NCBI RefSeq assembly: GCF_026151205.1
Contig: NC_087083.1
Span: 12,956,944 to 13,020,943 of the forward strand
DNA: 64,000 bases
From: Bolinopsis microptera
Lineage: Eukaryota; Ctenophora; Tentaculata; Lobata; Bolinopsidae
Direction of reading: 5' to 3'
The notes under the pieces were generated by a model, which saw only the letters and a program-made list of their open reading frames with translations, was not told where the DNA came from and searched no databases. A program made the position numbers and the translations under genes. Of this stretch, positions 53,892 to 64,000 are shown in pieces (position 1 is the stretch's first letter; the number at the start of each line of letters is the position of its first letter).

Positions 53892-55675
53892 GGCAAGTTT
53901 CCATAAACGATATTTTATGATCGTCGCCGATAATCGCTTATTGAGCGCTTTTTCGGCGCTTTTTTTTTAAAAAACCGTTTACAATCGCTTTTTTTACGAT
54001 TATAAACGGTTCAAAAAAAATCGCTTATAATCGATTATAATTGGTGTCATAATTCAAAAAAGCGCTTTTTTGAATTTAAAAGCGCTTATAAGCGCTTTTA
54101 AGCGCTTACTAGCGTCGCTGAGCGATTTGAAAGCGGTTTTCCAGTAGGATTGGCGCCAAAAACGGGTGCATAAGCGGTTGGCCGGATAAGCGATTCGTAG
54201 GCGCTTTTTTGAACCATTTATAAGCGATTATAAGCGCTTATAAGTGGGGTGCAATTTAGCTGTTTGTAAAGCGCAAACAAAGCGCTTATAAGCGCTTTTA
54301 AAATTGAGTCAGGAAAACGCTATATTACATCTTATAACCGCTTATAATCGATTATAATCGCTTTTTTAGAAATCGCTTATAACGGCTAATTCATCGCTAA
54401 TTTACCGCTTTTACCGCTTTTCCTATCATCCATGGCCAGGTGAGCAGGAATTAAAAAGCGCTTATAAGCGCTTTTTCGATGCTGCCCCTAACCTGGTCGG
54501 AACGGGGTAGTGCCCGGAATTTAAAAGCGCTTATAAGCGCTTTTTCGATGCTGCCCCTAACCTGGTCGGAACGGGGGAGTGCCCGGAATTAAAAAGCGCT
54601 TATAAGCGATTTCTCAATTCCCCTTTGGCTTTACCTGGTCGGAACTGGAAATCAGAGTGCCCGCTTATAAGTGCTTTTCTGTGCAACCTGGGCCTGGGGT
54701 GCACCGGCAGAGTCAGGATTTAAAAGCGCTTATAGGCGCTTATGATCGCTTTTCTACCGCTTTTCCTATCACCCATGGCCTGGTTGGCAGGAATTAGAAA
54801 GCGCTTATAAGCACTTTTTCAATGCTGCACCTAACCCGGTCGGAACGGGGGAGTGCCCGGAATTAAAAAGCGCTTATAAGCGATTTCTTAATTACCCTTA
54901 ACCTGGTCGGAACTGGAAATCAGAGTGCCCGATTATAAGTGCTTTTCTGTGCAACCTGGGGTGCACCGGCAGAGTCAGGATTTAAAAGCGCTTATGATCG
55001 CTTTTCTACCGCTTTTCCCATCACCCATGGCCTGGTTGGCAGGAATTATAAAGCGCTTATAAGCGCTTTTTCAATGCTGCCCCTAACCTGGTCGGAACGG
55101 GGGAGTGCCCGGAATTAAAAAGCGCTTATAAGCGCTTTTTAAATGCTGCCCCTAACCTTGTCGGAACTGGAAATCAGAGTGCCCGCTTATAAGTGCTTTT
55201 CTGAGCAACCTGGGGTGCACCGGCAGAGTCAGGATTTAAAAGCGCTTATGATCGCTTTTCTACCGCTTTTCCTATCACCCATGGCCTGGTTGGCAAGAAT
55301 TAGAAAGCGCTTATAAGCGCTTTTTCAATGCTGCCCCTAACCTGGTCGTAACGGGGGAGTGCCCGGAATTAAAAAGCGCTTATAAGCGATTTCTCAATTC
55401 CCCTTAACCTGGTCGGAACTGGAAATCAGAGTGCCCGCTTATAAGTGCTTTTCTGTGCAATCTGGGGTCACCGGCAGAGTCAGGATTTAAAAGCGCTTAT
55501 GATCGCTTTTCTACCGCTTTTCCTATCACCCATGGCCTGGTTGGCAGGAATTAGAAAGCGCTTATAAGCACTTTTTCAATGCTGCCCCTAGGCCCTAACC
55601 TGGTCGGAACGGGGGAGTGCCCGGAATTAAAGAGCGCTTATAAGCGCTTTCTCAATGCCCCTTAACCTGGTAAAA
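53892..55675. repeat. Left arm of the foldback element
   Basis: The outermost 500 bp is rich in AGCGCTT and AATCGATTATAA. Inward, a higher-order unit of roughly 230-300 bp repeats about five times. It combines CCTAACCTGGTCGGAACGGG, GGAACTGGAAATCAGAGTGC, GGTGCACCGGCAGAGTCAGG and CACCCATGGCCTGGTTGGCA, each separated by AGCGCTTATAAGCGCT or a close variant. Confidence 0.9.
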
Positions 55676-58030
55676 GTCGCGTAATTTGACCAAATTCGTT
55701 GATTTTTTGTCGTATTATTTTGGACACTTTCCTTGTAAGTCTATGAGTAAGCTCACCAATTTTTGTTGCAATCGGAGGTCGGGAAGGATACTCAATATAT
55801 TTTTGTTTGAAGAAAATTGTGCTGGCCGAAATTAGCGCTAAAAACCATACTACTATACAGTCGGCACGCGCGGCTCACTGTCGATGGCGGACTACCTATC
55901 TGGATAGAGCAACGGCAGCACGTGACTAAAAGTAAAACGGTTTTTGCCCATGTAACTCTCCAGGGAAGTATTTTTACCCTACTTCATGGCGGGTGATTCG
56001 GGATCAGCGTCCAAAAAATACACCGATTCAGATCAATATCATACCCAAAGGCCTTTTCACAAGAATTTTCTTAAAATTTGGGCGAGCGACTTCGTAGGAG
56101 CGACTCAAACGCGCAAGCTGGCGCGGTTTATTTGTTGCAGTTTTACTACAGTGGGGTGACATATGTTTTCGTCACTTCTGAATGCGCGCATTTTAGCGCG
56201 CGAGTTTCAAGTTTGCGTGCACGTCACGTGATATTGTTAGCAGTGAGTGTAATCACGAGTCTGGAGAATTTGATAGTACAAGGCCCAGACCCTTTGGCGT
56301 ATCTGTAGTAAATTTTGTGGCGATGTAATATCTATGACACCACTAAAAATTGGGGAATAGGGAAGTGTTCACAATATCCAACTTAGCATGGTAAACTTAT
56401 GCTATCTCTGGCTGAAGATTTACAACTCTAACAGTATTTATTTTAATCAACTGAGAAACATTTGGTCTTGTTACCGGCTCTTACTAATTCGCTCGCCCAA
56501 AAATTTCACGTGACTTTGGTTTTTATGGTTTTGCAGCCGTACAAAACGGTTTTACATAAACCCTAGGCCTAATCCCAACCCTAACCCTAACCATAACCCC
56601 GAAGCTATCCATAACCCTAACCACAACCCTAACCCTAACCCGAGCCCTAAACAATCGAATTCATGTTTTATTACCATGTCACGTGACCAAAACGGTTTTT
56701 TGCCCATAACTCTGCAGGGAAGTATTTTTACCCTACGTCATGAGGGGTGATTCGGAATCAGCGTCAAAAAATACACCGATTCAGATTACTTTCATACCCA
56801 TAGGGCCTTTTCACAAGAATTTTCTTAAAATTTGGGCGAGCGATTTAGTAGAAGCGCTTGTTACCTCATCAATTTTATCGAAATCGAACGATGCAGTACA
56901 AAGATATTCCGTTTTAAACTTCATGGTAATATTGAAGTAGAAAAAAGTTCGTCGCTTGCTATTAGTATTAAAACTTGACCATTGTTAATAATATATAATG
57001 GTCTGACCCGGCGCGCGCTACTTCGAAGAAATTTAGACGAGTAACATCCGTCAATATTAAAACATGTGCTCCTTCATAAATAGTATCATTATCGTGATCA
57101 AACCTCTTATTTATGGGCCTGCCAGTCTCTTCTGAAGCACGAATGAACTTAATTTCTACTGTCCGAGAAAAGTTCGGAATTTTCTCTAAACACCCATTTT
57201 TGAATTTTGTAAATCGGTGGTCCGGAAGCGGAGTTATGGTTTAATGAAAATTGTTAGTTTAACGCTGTTTGTATTGTCATTATCAGAAGTGACGAAAACA
57301 TATGTCACCCCACTGTATCTAATAACCAGATTTTACAAGCTATCTCAGCACGCGCGCGGCTTTTCTAGCGTATACATTACTTTTTTCCTATTGGTACTCA
57401 GCCATCAGCGTGCTTGACGGATGTTACTCCTCTAAATTTCTTCGAAGTAGCGCGCGCCGCTTTCTTCTCGAAATATCATTTGCCCAATGGCAAGAGCTAC
57501 GAAGTAGCGCGCGCCGGGCCAGACCATTAACAATGGTCAATCAGCGTGCACGTGTTTTTTATGTCCACGATTTGCGATTGATTATGAACAAGTACTTAAA
57601 TCATAAATGCTGGTCACGCACACACTAACTTTCAATGAGCACCGCACTTTTTTCAGACGTCGTGATTCACTCAGCCCGACTAGAGATTCCTTGGAATAAC
57701 ATGAACAGGCCTGTCATACTCGTTGACAGACTGAGCGTGGCCCAGCGCAATAATTTAATTTCATATACTATACTTTTCTTTTGCAAGTTCTGAATGTGAA
57801 GTGTGTATGACTGATGACGCAGCGGGCATCGACCGACACCGTACCAGGACAACCGCCACCATTAACAACATATAAATAAACGCTTACAAGCGCTTTACAA
57901 TTTCTGACAATTATTGTCGGAGAACTTTGCCGCGCCGTGCACTTAGCCTTTTTGCTTGGCTTCTAGATCGCCAGTCAAACAACTATGTTTAAATCCATGT
58001 TGATAAATGATAGATAAAGCGGTAAAAACC
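55676..58030. other. Centre of the foldback element
   Basis: No long ORF is present. A block of about 150 bp (ACTCTCCAGGGAAGTATTTT to AAAATTTGGGCGAGCGA) occurs at 55941 and 56690. An inverted repeat pairs GGTGACATATGTTTTCGTCA (56155) with its complement at 57275. A second pairs GGCGCGCGCTACTTCGAAGA (57010) with 57437-57460. CCCTAACC-type units lie at 56575-56650. Confidence 0.7.
56575..56652. repeat. Degenerate interstitial telomere-like repeats
   Basis: Seven or more CCCTAA/CCATAA hexamers with irregular spacing (AACCCTAACCCTAACCATAA and similar). They fit TTAGGG-type telomere sequence, now inside the transposon centre. Confidence 0.65.
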
Positions 58031-59606
58031 AGTAATAAAAAGTGATTGTAATCGCTTATAACCGCTTTTCAAATCCTGACTCCCGCCAGTGCATGACAGG
58101 TTTAGGGGCATCGAGAAAAGCGCTTATAAGCGCATTTAAATTCCGTGCACTCCAGGTGAACGGATGTTCAGATTTGTGCTTATAATTGTAAGTTTATAAC
58201 TTACCAGGACGCACGCCGAGTTGGACTCAACGTAATATTTGAAACAAATATTTTACGAGTATCGCCCGTTAAGCTTATAAGCGCTTTCTAATTCCTGGCA
58301 CTCTCCCTTGTAAGCGCTTTCTAATTTCGGGTACTCCCCCGTTCCGACCAGGTTAGGGGCACTGGCAGCATTGAAAAAGCGCTTATAAGCGCTTTCTAAT
58401 TCCTGCCAACCAGCCCATGGGTGATGGGAAAAGCGGTAGATCATAAGCGCCTATAAGCGCTTTTAAATCCTGACTCTGCCGGTGCACCCAGGTTGCTCAG
58501 AAAAGCACATACGAGTGGGCACTCTCCAGTTCCGACCAGGTTGAGGGGAATTGAGAAATAGCTTATAAGCGCTTTTTAATTCCGGGCACTCCCCCGTTCC
58601 GACCAGGTTAGGGGCAGCATTGAAAAAGTGCTTATAAGCGCTTTTTAATTCCGGGCACTACCCCGTTCCGACCAGGTTAGTGGCAGCATTGAAAAAGCGC
58701 TTATAAGCGCTTTCTAATTTCTGCCAACCAGGCCATGGGCGATAGGAAAGCGGTAGAAAAGCAATCATAAGCGCCTATAAGCGCTTTTAAATCCTGACTC
58801 TGCCGGTGCACCCCAGGTTGCACAGAAAAGCACTTATAAGCGGGCACTCTGATTTCCAGTTCCGACCAGGTTAAGGGGAATTCAGAAATCGCTTATAAGC
58901 GCTTATTAATTCCAGGCACTCCCCCGTTCCGACCAGGTAAGGGGCAGCATTGAAAAAGCGCTTATAAGCGCTTTTAAATTCCGGGCACTACCCCGTTCCG
59001 ACCAGGTTAGGGGCAGCATCGAAAAAGCGCTTATAAGCGCTTTTTAATTCCTGCTCACCTGGCCATGGATGATAGGAAAAGCGGTAAAAGCGGTAAATTA
59101 GCGATGAATTAGCCGTTATAAGCGATTTCTAAAAAAGCGATTATAATCGATTATAAGCGGTTATAAGATGTAATATAGCGTTTTCCTGACTCAATTTTAA
59201 AAGCGCTTATAAGCGCTTTGTTTGCGCTTTACAAACAGCTAAATTGCACCCCACTTATAAGCGCTTATAATCGCTTATAAATGGTTCAAAAAAGCGCCTA
59301 CGAATCGCTTATTCGGCCAACCGCTTATGCACCCGTTTTTGGCGCCAATCCTACTGGAAAACCGCTTTCAAATCGCTCAGCGACGCTAGTAAGCGCTTAA
59401 AAGCGCTTATAAGCGCTTTTAAATTCAAAAAAGCGCTTTTTTGAATTATGACACCAATTATAATCGATTATAAGCGATTTTTTTTGAACCGTTTATAATC
59501 GTAAAAAAAGCGATTGTAAACGGTTTTTTTTAAAAAAAGCGCCGAAAAAGCGCTCAATAAGCGATTATCGGCGACGATCATAAAATATCGTTTATGGAAA
59601 CTTGCC
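58031..59606. repeat. Right arm of the foldback element
   Basis: This is the reverse complement of the left arm, with the same higher-order unit order mirrored and the outer 500 bp nearly identical. Confidence 0.9.
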
Positions 59607-59647
59607 GAATAAATTAAACAATTTTAAAAAAATAATGTCATGTTAAC

Positions 59648-60000
59648 CTGTTCAGTGTTCGCCAGCCTCAAACGCGGGCACTTTCTCTTTCTTTCATATA
59701 CAGACCGATTGGAATGTGGTCTCCTATGGGCGGTTTCGTTCTAATGCACAAGCTTTACGTGGGTAGAAACAACATTGAGCGAATAAATGATAGCAATAAA
59801 GGATTCCATAGTTATAGAAACGAGAGAGACTCTACTGTATATCTTAATATTCTTCTTGAATATTATGGTCCTGTATCCCTCCTCCCCACATTTCCACAGC
59901 AGTTCATGGCCCACACTGAACTTGTATTTCTTTGAGGCTTTTGTCCGCATTGTCAGTGTCACCCGCTCCACCTCTGGTATGAGCTCTTCGAGCTCTCAGG
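59648..60000 (-). CDS. Modular gene, exons B3 and X3
   Basis: B3 (about 60000-59741) encodes ERVTLTMRTKASKKYKFSVG and HELLWKCGEEGYRTIIFKKN, clearly homologous to B1. X3 (about 59710-59648) encodes a Lys/Arg-rich stretch ending LRLANTEQ with donor CAG|GTTAAC, matching X1. The intron after X3 now contains the foldback element, and exon A3 lies on its far side. B3 runs past the expected stop position, so this copy may be decayed. Confidence 0.4.
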
Positions 60001-60019
60001 CATTGATGTTATCAATTAT

Positions 60020-60186
60020 CGAGCCAAATGTGTGCAAACAAATTTGAGTTCTTTATAGCTTAAAGCGTTCTCATTTTATGAAGACAATAGTGAAAAAGAG
60101 GGAGTGACACGCCACGCCCAATTTGGAGACGAATTACGTGAGCTATTAAAAGGTTGCGTGTGGGTAGTCACTTTTGACCCACCCTG
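60020..60186. mobile_element. Truncated mariner-like MITE end
   Basis: The segment ends GTAGTCACTTTTGACCCACC followed by CTGTA, close to the right end of the MITE at 21183-21945. The partner end is missing. Confidence 0.55.
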
Positions 60187-61272
60187 TACTTTGGCAGCCT
60201 ATTTATATCCCTTCTATTCCTGCAAAATGAGAATTTTACTCATGGGAAATCTTTCAAAACTGTAACTTTTAACCATTTAAGCCACACACGTACTCGCTCA
60301 ACACCAATACCATATTCTGTTCAGGTTGCCTGATCAAACGTTAACATTTTATCTTCTTTACCTTTATCAAACCAATCCAATAGTACATAAAATAAGTGTT
60401 CAATCTCATGGTAAAGTCCGTTACCCTTAATCAGTTGGGTAGCTTGGTGATCAATGGGAACCATGGTGTGTATTATAACGGGGCTGGCTGACTCTCTCTC
60501 TGGACGATGGACAGGTAGCTTCTAGGATCACGTGATTGACCTCGTTCTCTCCTACATTCTTTCTAACGTAAATTCAAGTTCCGATGTTATGGAAGTCTTC
60601 CGGTTTGAGACTCACTCGGGGAAGTAGTCCAAGCCCAAAATCTCATTGTACAAACACACTTTTTAGGACAGGAATTTCTATTGTAATTATGGACTTCAGA
60701 ATTTTATGTGAATTTATATCTGGAAGATAACCAATTAAAACAAGTAAATTAGGATTGTAAAATAATTGTATTAAATAGGACTACAATACTGATTTAACTC
60801 TCATAACTTAGTCTGAATGTCCGTTTAGCCCAATAAGTAAAGTAGTAGCAAATGTGGCGAGGGGGAAGCGATTAAGAAGGATGATATTTCACGAGGTCGC
60901 TGTTCCAGTTCTCTCTCTCTCTCTCTCTCTCAAGGAATAAGAATAAGTGGCGATCTGGTCTTTACGTATAACGGGATTTCAATTAGAACTGAACCATCTC
61001 ACATGGTCATCTCGAGAATCTAACATAATGACGAACGGTTCTCAAGGAAGGAGGGTGGAATCAATGAAGCAATACGACAGGTGGAGCTTAGGTGAGGACA
61101 AGCAGATCAAGTATCACCCCACTTGCTCTGCTTGTATTATAAATGACGACCCCGTCATAATATAATATATAATCTTAAGAACTCTTAGTTACACACAAGA
61201 CTGCAATAATTTAACTGCTTATTCGGGCATTTTAAAGGAATAAAAATACAAGTATAAGTTAGAAATCATTGT
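60187..61272. other. No gene recognised; (CT)n at 60911-60932
   Basis: The first part (60290-60370) is a decayed copy of exon E and flanking intron. The rest has no gene support. Confidence 0.4.
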
Positions 61273-61412
61273 CCCGGTACCTCAATTCTTATTTATATTA
61301 ACTGTTCTACTCATATTAGCGCCTTAAAATCAAAGTTTGAACAAAGGAATATGTAACGTTTTATGAGAACGAGAGAAAAAATAAATAATAAGGAATAAAT
61401 CCTGTTATCGAT
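61273..61412. repeat. About 135-bp direct repeat, copy 1 (possible LTR part)
   Basis: GTCCCGGTACCTCAATTCTT through GGAATAAATCCTGT repeats at 62278-62411 with a few substitutions, about 1.0 kb apart. The two copies bracket a fragment near Gag-like ORFs, so they could be LTR remnants. Confidence 0.6.
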
Positions 61413-61559
61413 TAACTTAACCTTAGATATCGATTCGTTTCATTTCGTAAGTTAACTTCTACACGTATACTTCTAATCGTCTTTCGTTTTAAATTCGTTC
61501 TTGTTACACACAAAAAAAATTGTTACATTACATATGTAACAAATCATACGTTGTATGAC

Positions 61560-61642
61560 CCGCCGCGCACGAAGTGCGCGGCTCCCCCTGTATCGTCGAA
61601 GACGATACTTCAGGTATAGTGAAGCGACCGTGGGGGTCACCA
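61560..61642. other. Two adjacent perfect hairpins
   Basis: CCGCGCACGAAGTGCGCGG is followed directly by GTATCGTCGAAGACGATAC. Both are perfect short stems with GAA-type loops. Role unknown. Confidence 0.6.
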
Positions 61643-61855
61643 CGTGATACAAATAATCATGTGATTCGACTCACTGATCAATCAGGGTGCATTAGGCGCC
61701 CTTTCAGATTAAAAAGTTAAAACGTAAAATACATTTTTAGGTTTACGAATGCGACTTTAAGTGCTTATTCTTTAAATTTAAAGGACGGTTTCCTAGAAAA
61801 TAATTTAGAAGATCACTTAAATTTTAGTAGTCCATTAGGAGAGCGTGATAACATT

Positions 61856-62167
61856 TTAGTAAAATGACTCGTCATTCATTATTAGGAGTCTCTGGATGAG
61901 GCTTATTAGTAATTGTTCTGTGGGCAGTATGAAGAACTGGGGCCAGTCTTGAATCGTGTTTAGGAATTTAATTGTTGTCAATACTGGACAGATGAATGTT
62001 TTTAAATTGTAGCGTTGTTTCTCAACTATCTTAGAACTTCTGCGGGGTCCAAATTTGTTTTCGATATTGTTAAACAGCGGTGTCAGGAGTGACCTTACCT
62101 CCCCATGGAGGGTTAGGTATTGTTTTTCTCTGGCGAGGTTCAGCAAAGTGCTGACCTTCTCAGCCAC
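61856..62167 (-). CDS. Hypothetical ORF in retroelement relic
   Basis: The 103 residues include LLNLAREKQYLTLHGEVRSL, LTPLFNNIENKFGPRRSSKI and a hydrophobic C-terminal half. It lies between the two 135-bp direct repeats, in the same orientation as the Gag relic. Function is not recognised. Confidence 0.25.
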   Translation of the reverse strand: MAEKVSTLLNLAREKQYLTLHGEVRSLLTPLFNNIENKFGPRRSSKIVEKQRYNLKTFICPVLTTIKFLNTIQDWPQFFILPTEQLLISLIQRLLIMNDESFY

Positions 62168-62277
62168 GTGGAGGTGACCTCCGTGGCTGAGAAGGACAGG
62201 GCCTTTGATTAGGGATTCGGTGAAAGCTACGTCAGCTCTTTCGAAAGGTCACCTTAGGGGTCTGGGTGTTGTTGTTC

Positions 62278-62411
62278 GTCCCGGTACCTCAATTCTTATT
62301 TATATTAACTGTTCTACTCATATTAGCGCCTTAAAGTCAAAGTTTGAACAAAGGAATATATAACTTTTTATGCGAACGAGAGAAAAAATAAAGAATAAGG
62401 AATAAATCCTG
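62278..62411. repeat. About 135-bp direct repeat, copy 2
   Basis: Second copy of 61273-61412. Confidence 0.6.
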
Positions 62412-62523
62412 TCCGTTTAAAATATTTCCATCACGGTACATTACATAATTCTCAAAGTTTGTTAAATTGTTTAATAATTGTAAATTGTTTAATAATTTTT
62501 AAAGATACATTAACCAAGTACAT

Positions 62524-63513
62524 TCATCGGATCATAGCCTTACAAACAGTTAAAAGGCAAGTTAAATTAAAATAATAAATTGTCTTCATGGTCTTCATGT
62601 CGATATTTGGTCTGGTTTGAGTTTTGTCTGTACGAGCCTGTTCGTGAGTAACTCTGTTGATAATAATTAGGGTGCCTGTTTCTACTGTTATTGAAGGAGT
62701 TTTGTGTATATCCTTGTCCTCCGTTGTAGTAGGTATTGTAGTGTGTATTTTGTCCGTTATAGGCCATGGTATCGAAATTGTTGAACTGTTGTCCACTATA
62801 TAGCCTGTATTTGGTAATTCAATGCTTACACGAGAACCCTGGTAATTGTACGGAGCATTTTGGCCATCATTATTAACAGGAGTATAGACTTGTGGGTTTA
62901 CAGGCTGGAGGTCTCGTGGCAAAACTTGGACAATCGTATTTGTAGATAATAAATCAATAATAGTATTTAACTTATTGGTCTAGTTAATGTCCGGTGTGAT
63001 CGCTGTCTCCACAGCAGCGTTAACAGGCTGGTTGTTTCTAGGCTGAGATGCGTTTTTGCAGTCAATCAAAAGTTCTGCTCGCTCTAATAGCTGCTCATTG
63101 GGTAAGTAAGGGTTTTCCCTGAGTCTAGCGCTAATTGTTGAATCCGTGATATTGTTGATGAAAGCGTCGCGGAGTGCGTTATCTCTAACTAGTTGAAGAT
63201 CTTGTCCGGGATAGGCTTTCTTGACAACATTATAAAGTTTAATGTAAAATGCACGTACACCCTCATTCCTTTGTCTTAAGGTCTTTCTTAATGAGGATTT
63301 GGACTCCTCTCTGTTTCCACCCCCAGTTTCTAGTTCTCTTCTCAGTACTATAAGTAACTCATCAAACGTGATGTCAGGCCTTATGTGTCGTTCTACAGCC
63401 ATGAGGCACTCATCACATAGACATTTGATTAAGATATGAGGTATTTCATGCTCTTTTGCTCCAACACTGTCGAAGCTCCAAGTGAGACATATATTGTACC
63501 ATGTTCCTTCCAT
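62524..63513 (-). pseudogene. Ty3/gypsy-type Gag, broken
   Basis: The first frame (63513-62980) starts with AUG and gives 177 residues of capsid: KSSLRKTLRQRNEGVRAFYI, KLYNVVKKAYPGQD, RDAFINNITDSTISARLREN. After a stop, an Asn/Gln/Tyr-rich C-terminal region continues in two overlapping frames (62922-62567; NPQVYTPVNNDGQNAPYNYQ, then YYNGGQGYTQNSFNNSRNRH), so at least one stop and one frameshift break it. There is no zinc knuckle. It resembles, but is not a copy of, the Gag relic at 49.3-49.7 kb. Confidence 0.65.
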
Positions 63514-64000
63514 TATTCGAGTGGTTACTCCTGTCCCACATTCTGTTTAAGTTAACGGATCCAACGTTTGCTTTTTAAATTTACCCTCTTTCTTTAGCAA
63601 CTCCTAAAGTTTTATTTTAATTTACTAAACATATAGATTTACACAATTAATAAAACTTATCTTTGTATTTTGTTTTGTAATCATTTTTTTATTATTTTTA
63701 TATTTACCTATACTTACTCCTTCCGAATAGGTGGTAGCGGAGCCGTTGGCACACAGCCAGGCACAGTCGGATTATGAGATAACATGATATTGATCACTGA
63801 GGGGGACCTTGTAATCGGGGGTGGTGACTGGTGGCCCCGATTGGGGTGACTCATTGATTTGTGATAAGCTCGTTTTTTAAACGGGCCGGACTGCTTAGGT
63901 GTTCATATTTGTTGTTGTTTTGCCGATTGGATTTCAGAAACATCTTGCGCATGCTTTTGTACAACAAGTACTAGTAGCAGATAGTCAATGTCCCTATGGC
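63514..64000. other. No gene recognised (leader of Gag relic)
   Basis: This is the sequence 5' of the Gag relic. No convincing LTR edge or primer-binding site was found before the window ends. Confidence 0.35.

Larger units (their letters stand above)
53892..59606. mobile_element. Foldback-type transposon with long palindromic arms
   Basis: The 5.7-kb element has terminal inverted repeats starting GGCAAGTTTCCATAAACGAT and an 8-bp target duplication GAATAAAT (53884-53891 and 59607-59614). The arms, each about 1.6-1.8 kb, are tandem arrays built around the 16-bp palindrome AGCGCTTATAAGCGCT. The arm plan and 8-bp duplication recall foldback elements such as sea-urchin TU and Drosophila FB/Galileo. 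The 2.3-kb centre has no transposase ORF. The paralogous introns at 50650 and 52830 show the unfilled site (GAATGAATAAATTAAACAAT), which confirms the boundaries. Confidence 0.9.

Noticed and set aside
53892-59606. ORFs inside the foldback element
   Set aside because: They are short, not conserved between arms and lack transposase motifs.

Overview
This window looks like repeat-rich nuclear DNA from an AT-rich animal genome, probably an invertebrate. The evidence is short GT-AG introns, non-LTR and LTR retroelements, DNA-transposon relics of the hAT, Tc1/mariner-like, DDE_4 and foldback types, many tandem satellites, and a degenerate patch of TTAGGG-type repeats. I cannot assign a phylum. No rRNA gene, tRNA gene, CRISPR array or bacterial operon is visible.

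Layout. 1-4.5 kb: a small inverted-repeat element, a 5'-truncated LINE with an intact 722-aa reverse transcriptase ORF (minus strand), and a 10-bp satellite built on AGCGCT. 6.68-18.40 kb: a complete 11.7-kb LTR retroelement on the minus strand, the most interesting object here. 18.4-27.5 kb: hAT remnants, a (CT)n tract, a 763-bp mariner-like MITE, a long 17-bp satellite and a Ulp1-like cysteine-protease ORF. 28-31.9 kb: G/C- and A-homopolymer-rich sequence, probably poorly called, over two tandem arrays. 35.4-37.2 kb: exons of a DDE_4-type transposase interleaved with Ulp1-like exons. 37.5-45 kb: large direct duplications, a 39-bp satellite, a two-exon RS/acidic gene and a broken SGNH-hydrolase/zinc-finger ORF. 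49-50 kb and 61-63.5 kb: decayed Gag-like ORFs. 50.5-60 kb: a modular gene family with exact 39-codon exons, interrupted in an intron by a 5.7-kb foldback transposon with an 8-bp target duplication.

The LTR element has two 715-bp LTRs that I read as identical, an ATTA target duplication, a tRNA primer-binding site abutting the 5' LTR and a polypurine tract beside the 3' LTR. Its order is gag - protease - glycoprotein A - fusion-type glycoprotein B - F-box ORF 2 - F-box ORF 1. There is no reverse transcriptase, RNase H or integrase and no room for one, so it was probably copied recently using enzymes supplied in trans. Expression signals can be read directly: gag ends in a U UUA AAC slippery heptamer just before its stop, which leads in the -1 frame into the protease. 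The fusion glycoprotein ends UGA CUAG, a known readthrough context, and the same frame continues into an F-box domain. F-box proteins are substrate receptors of SCF ubiquitin ligases. The element therefore seems to pair a virion and entry module with a host-ubiquitin module.

Limits: family calls rest on motifs recognised by eye. Exon models rest on splice signals, reading phase and paralogue comparison only. Repeat and duplication boundaries are approximate unless a target duplication fixes them.
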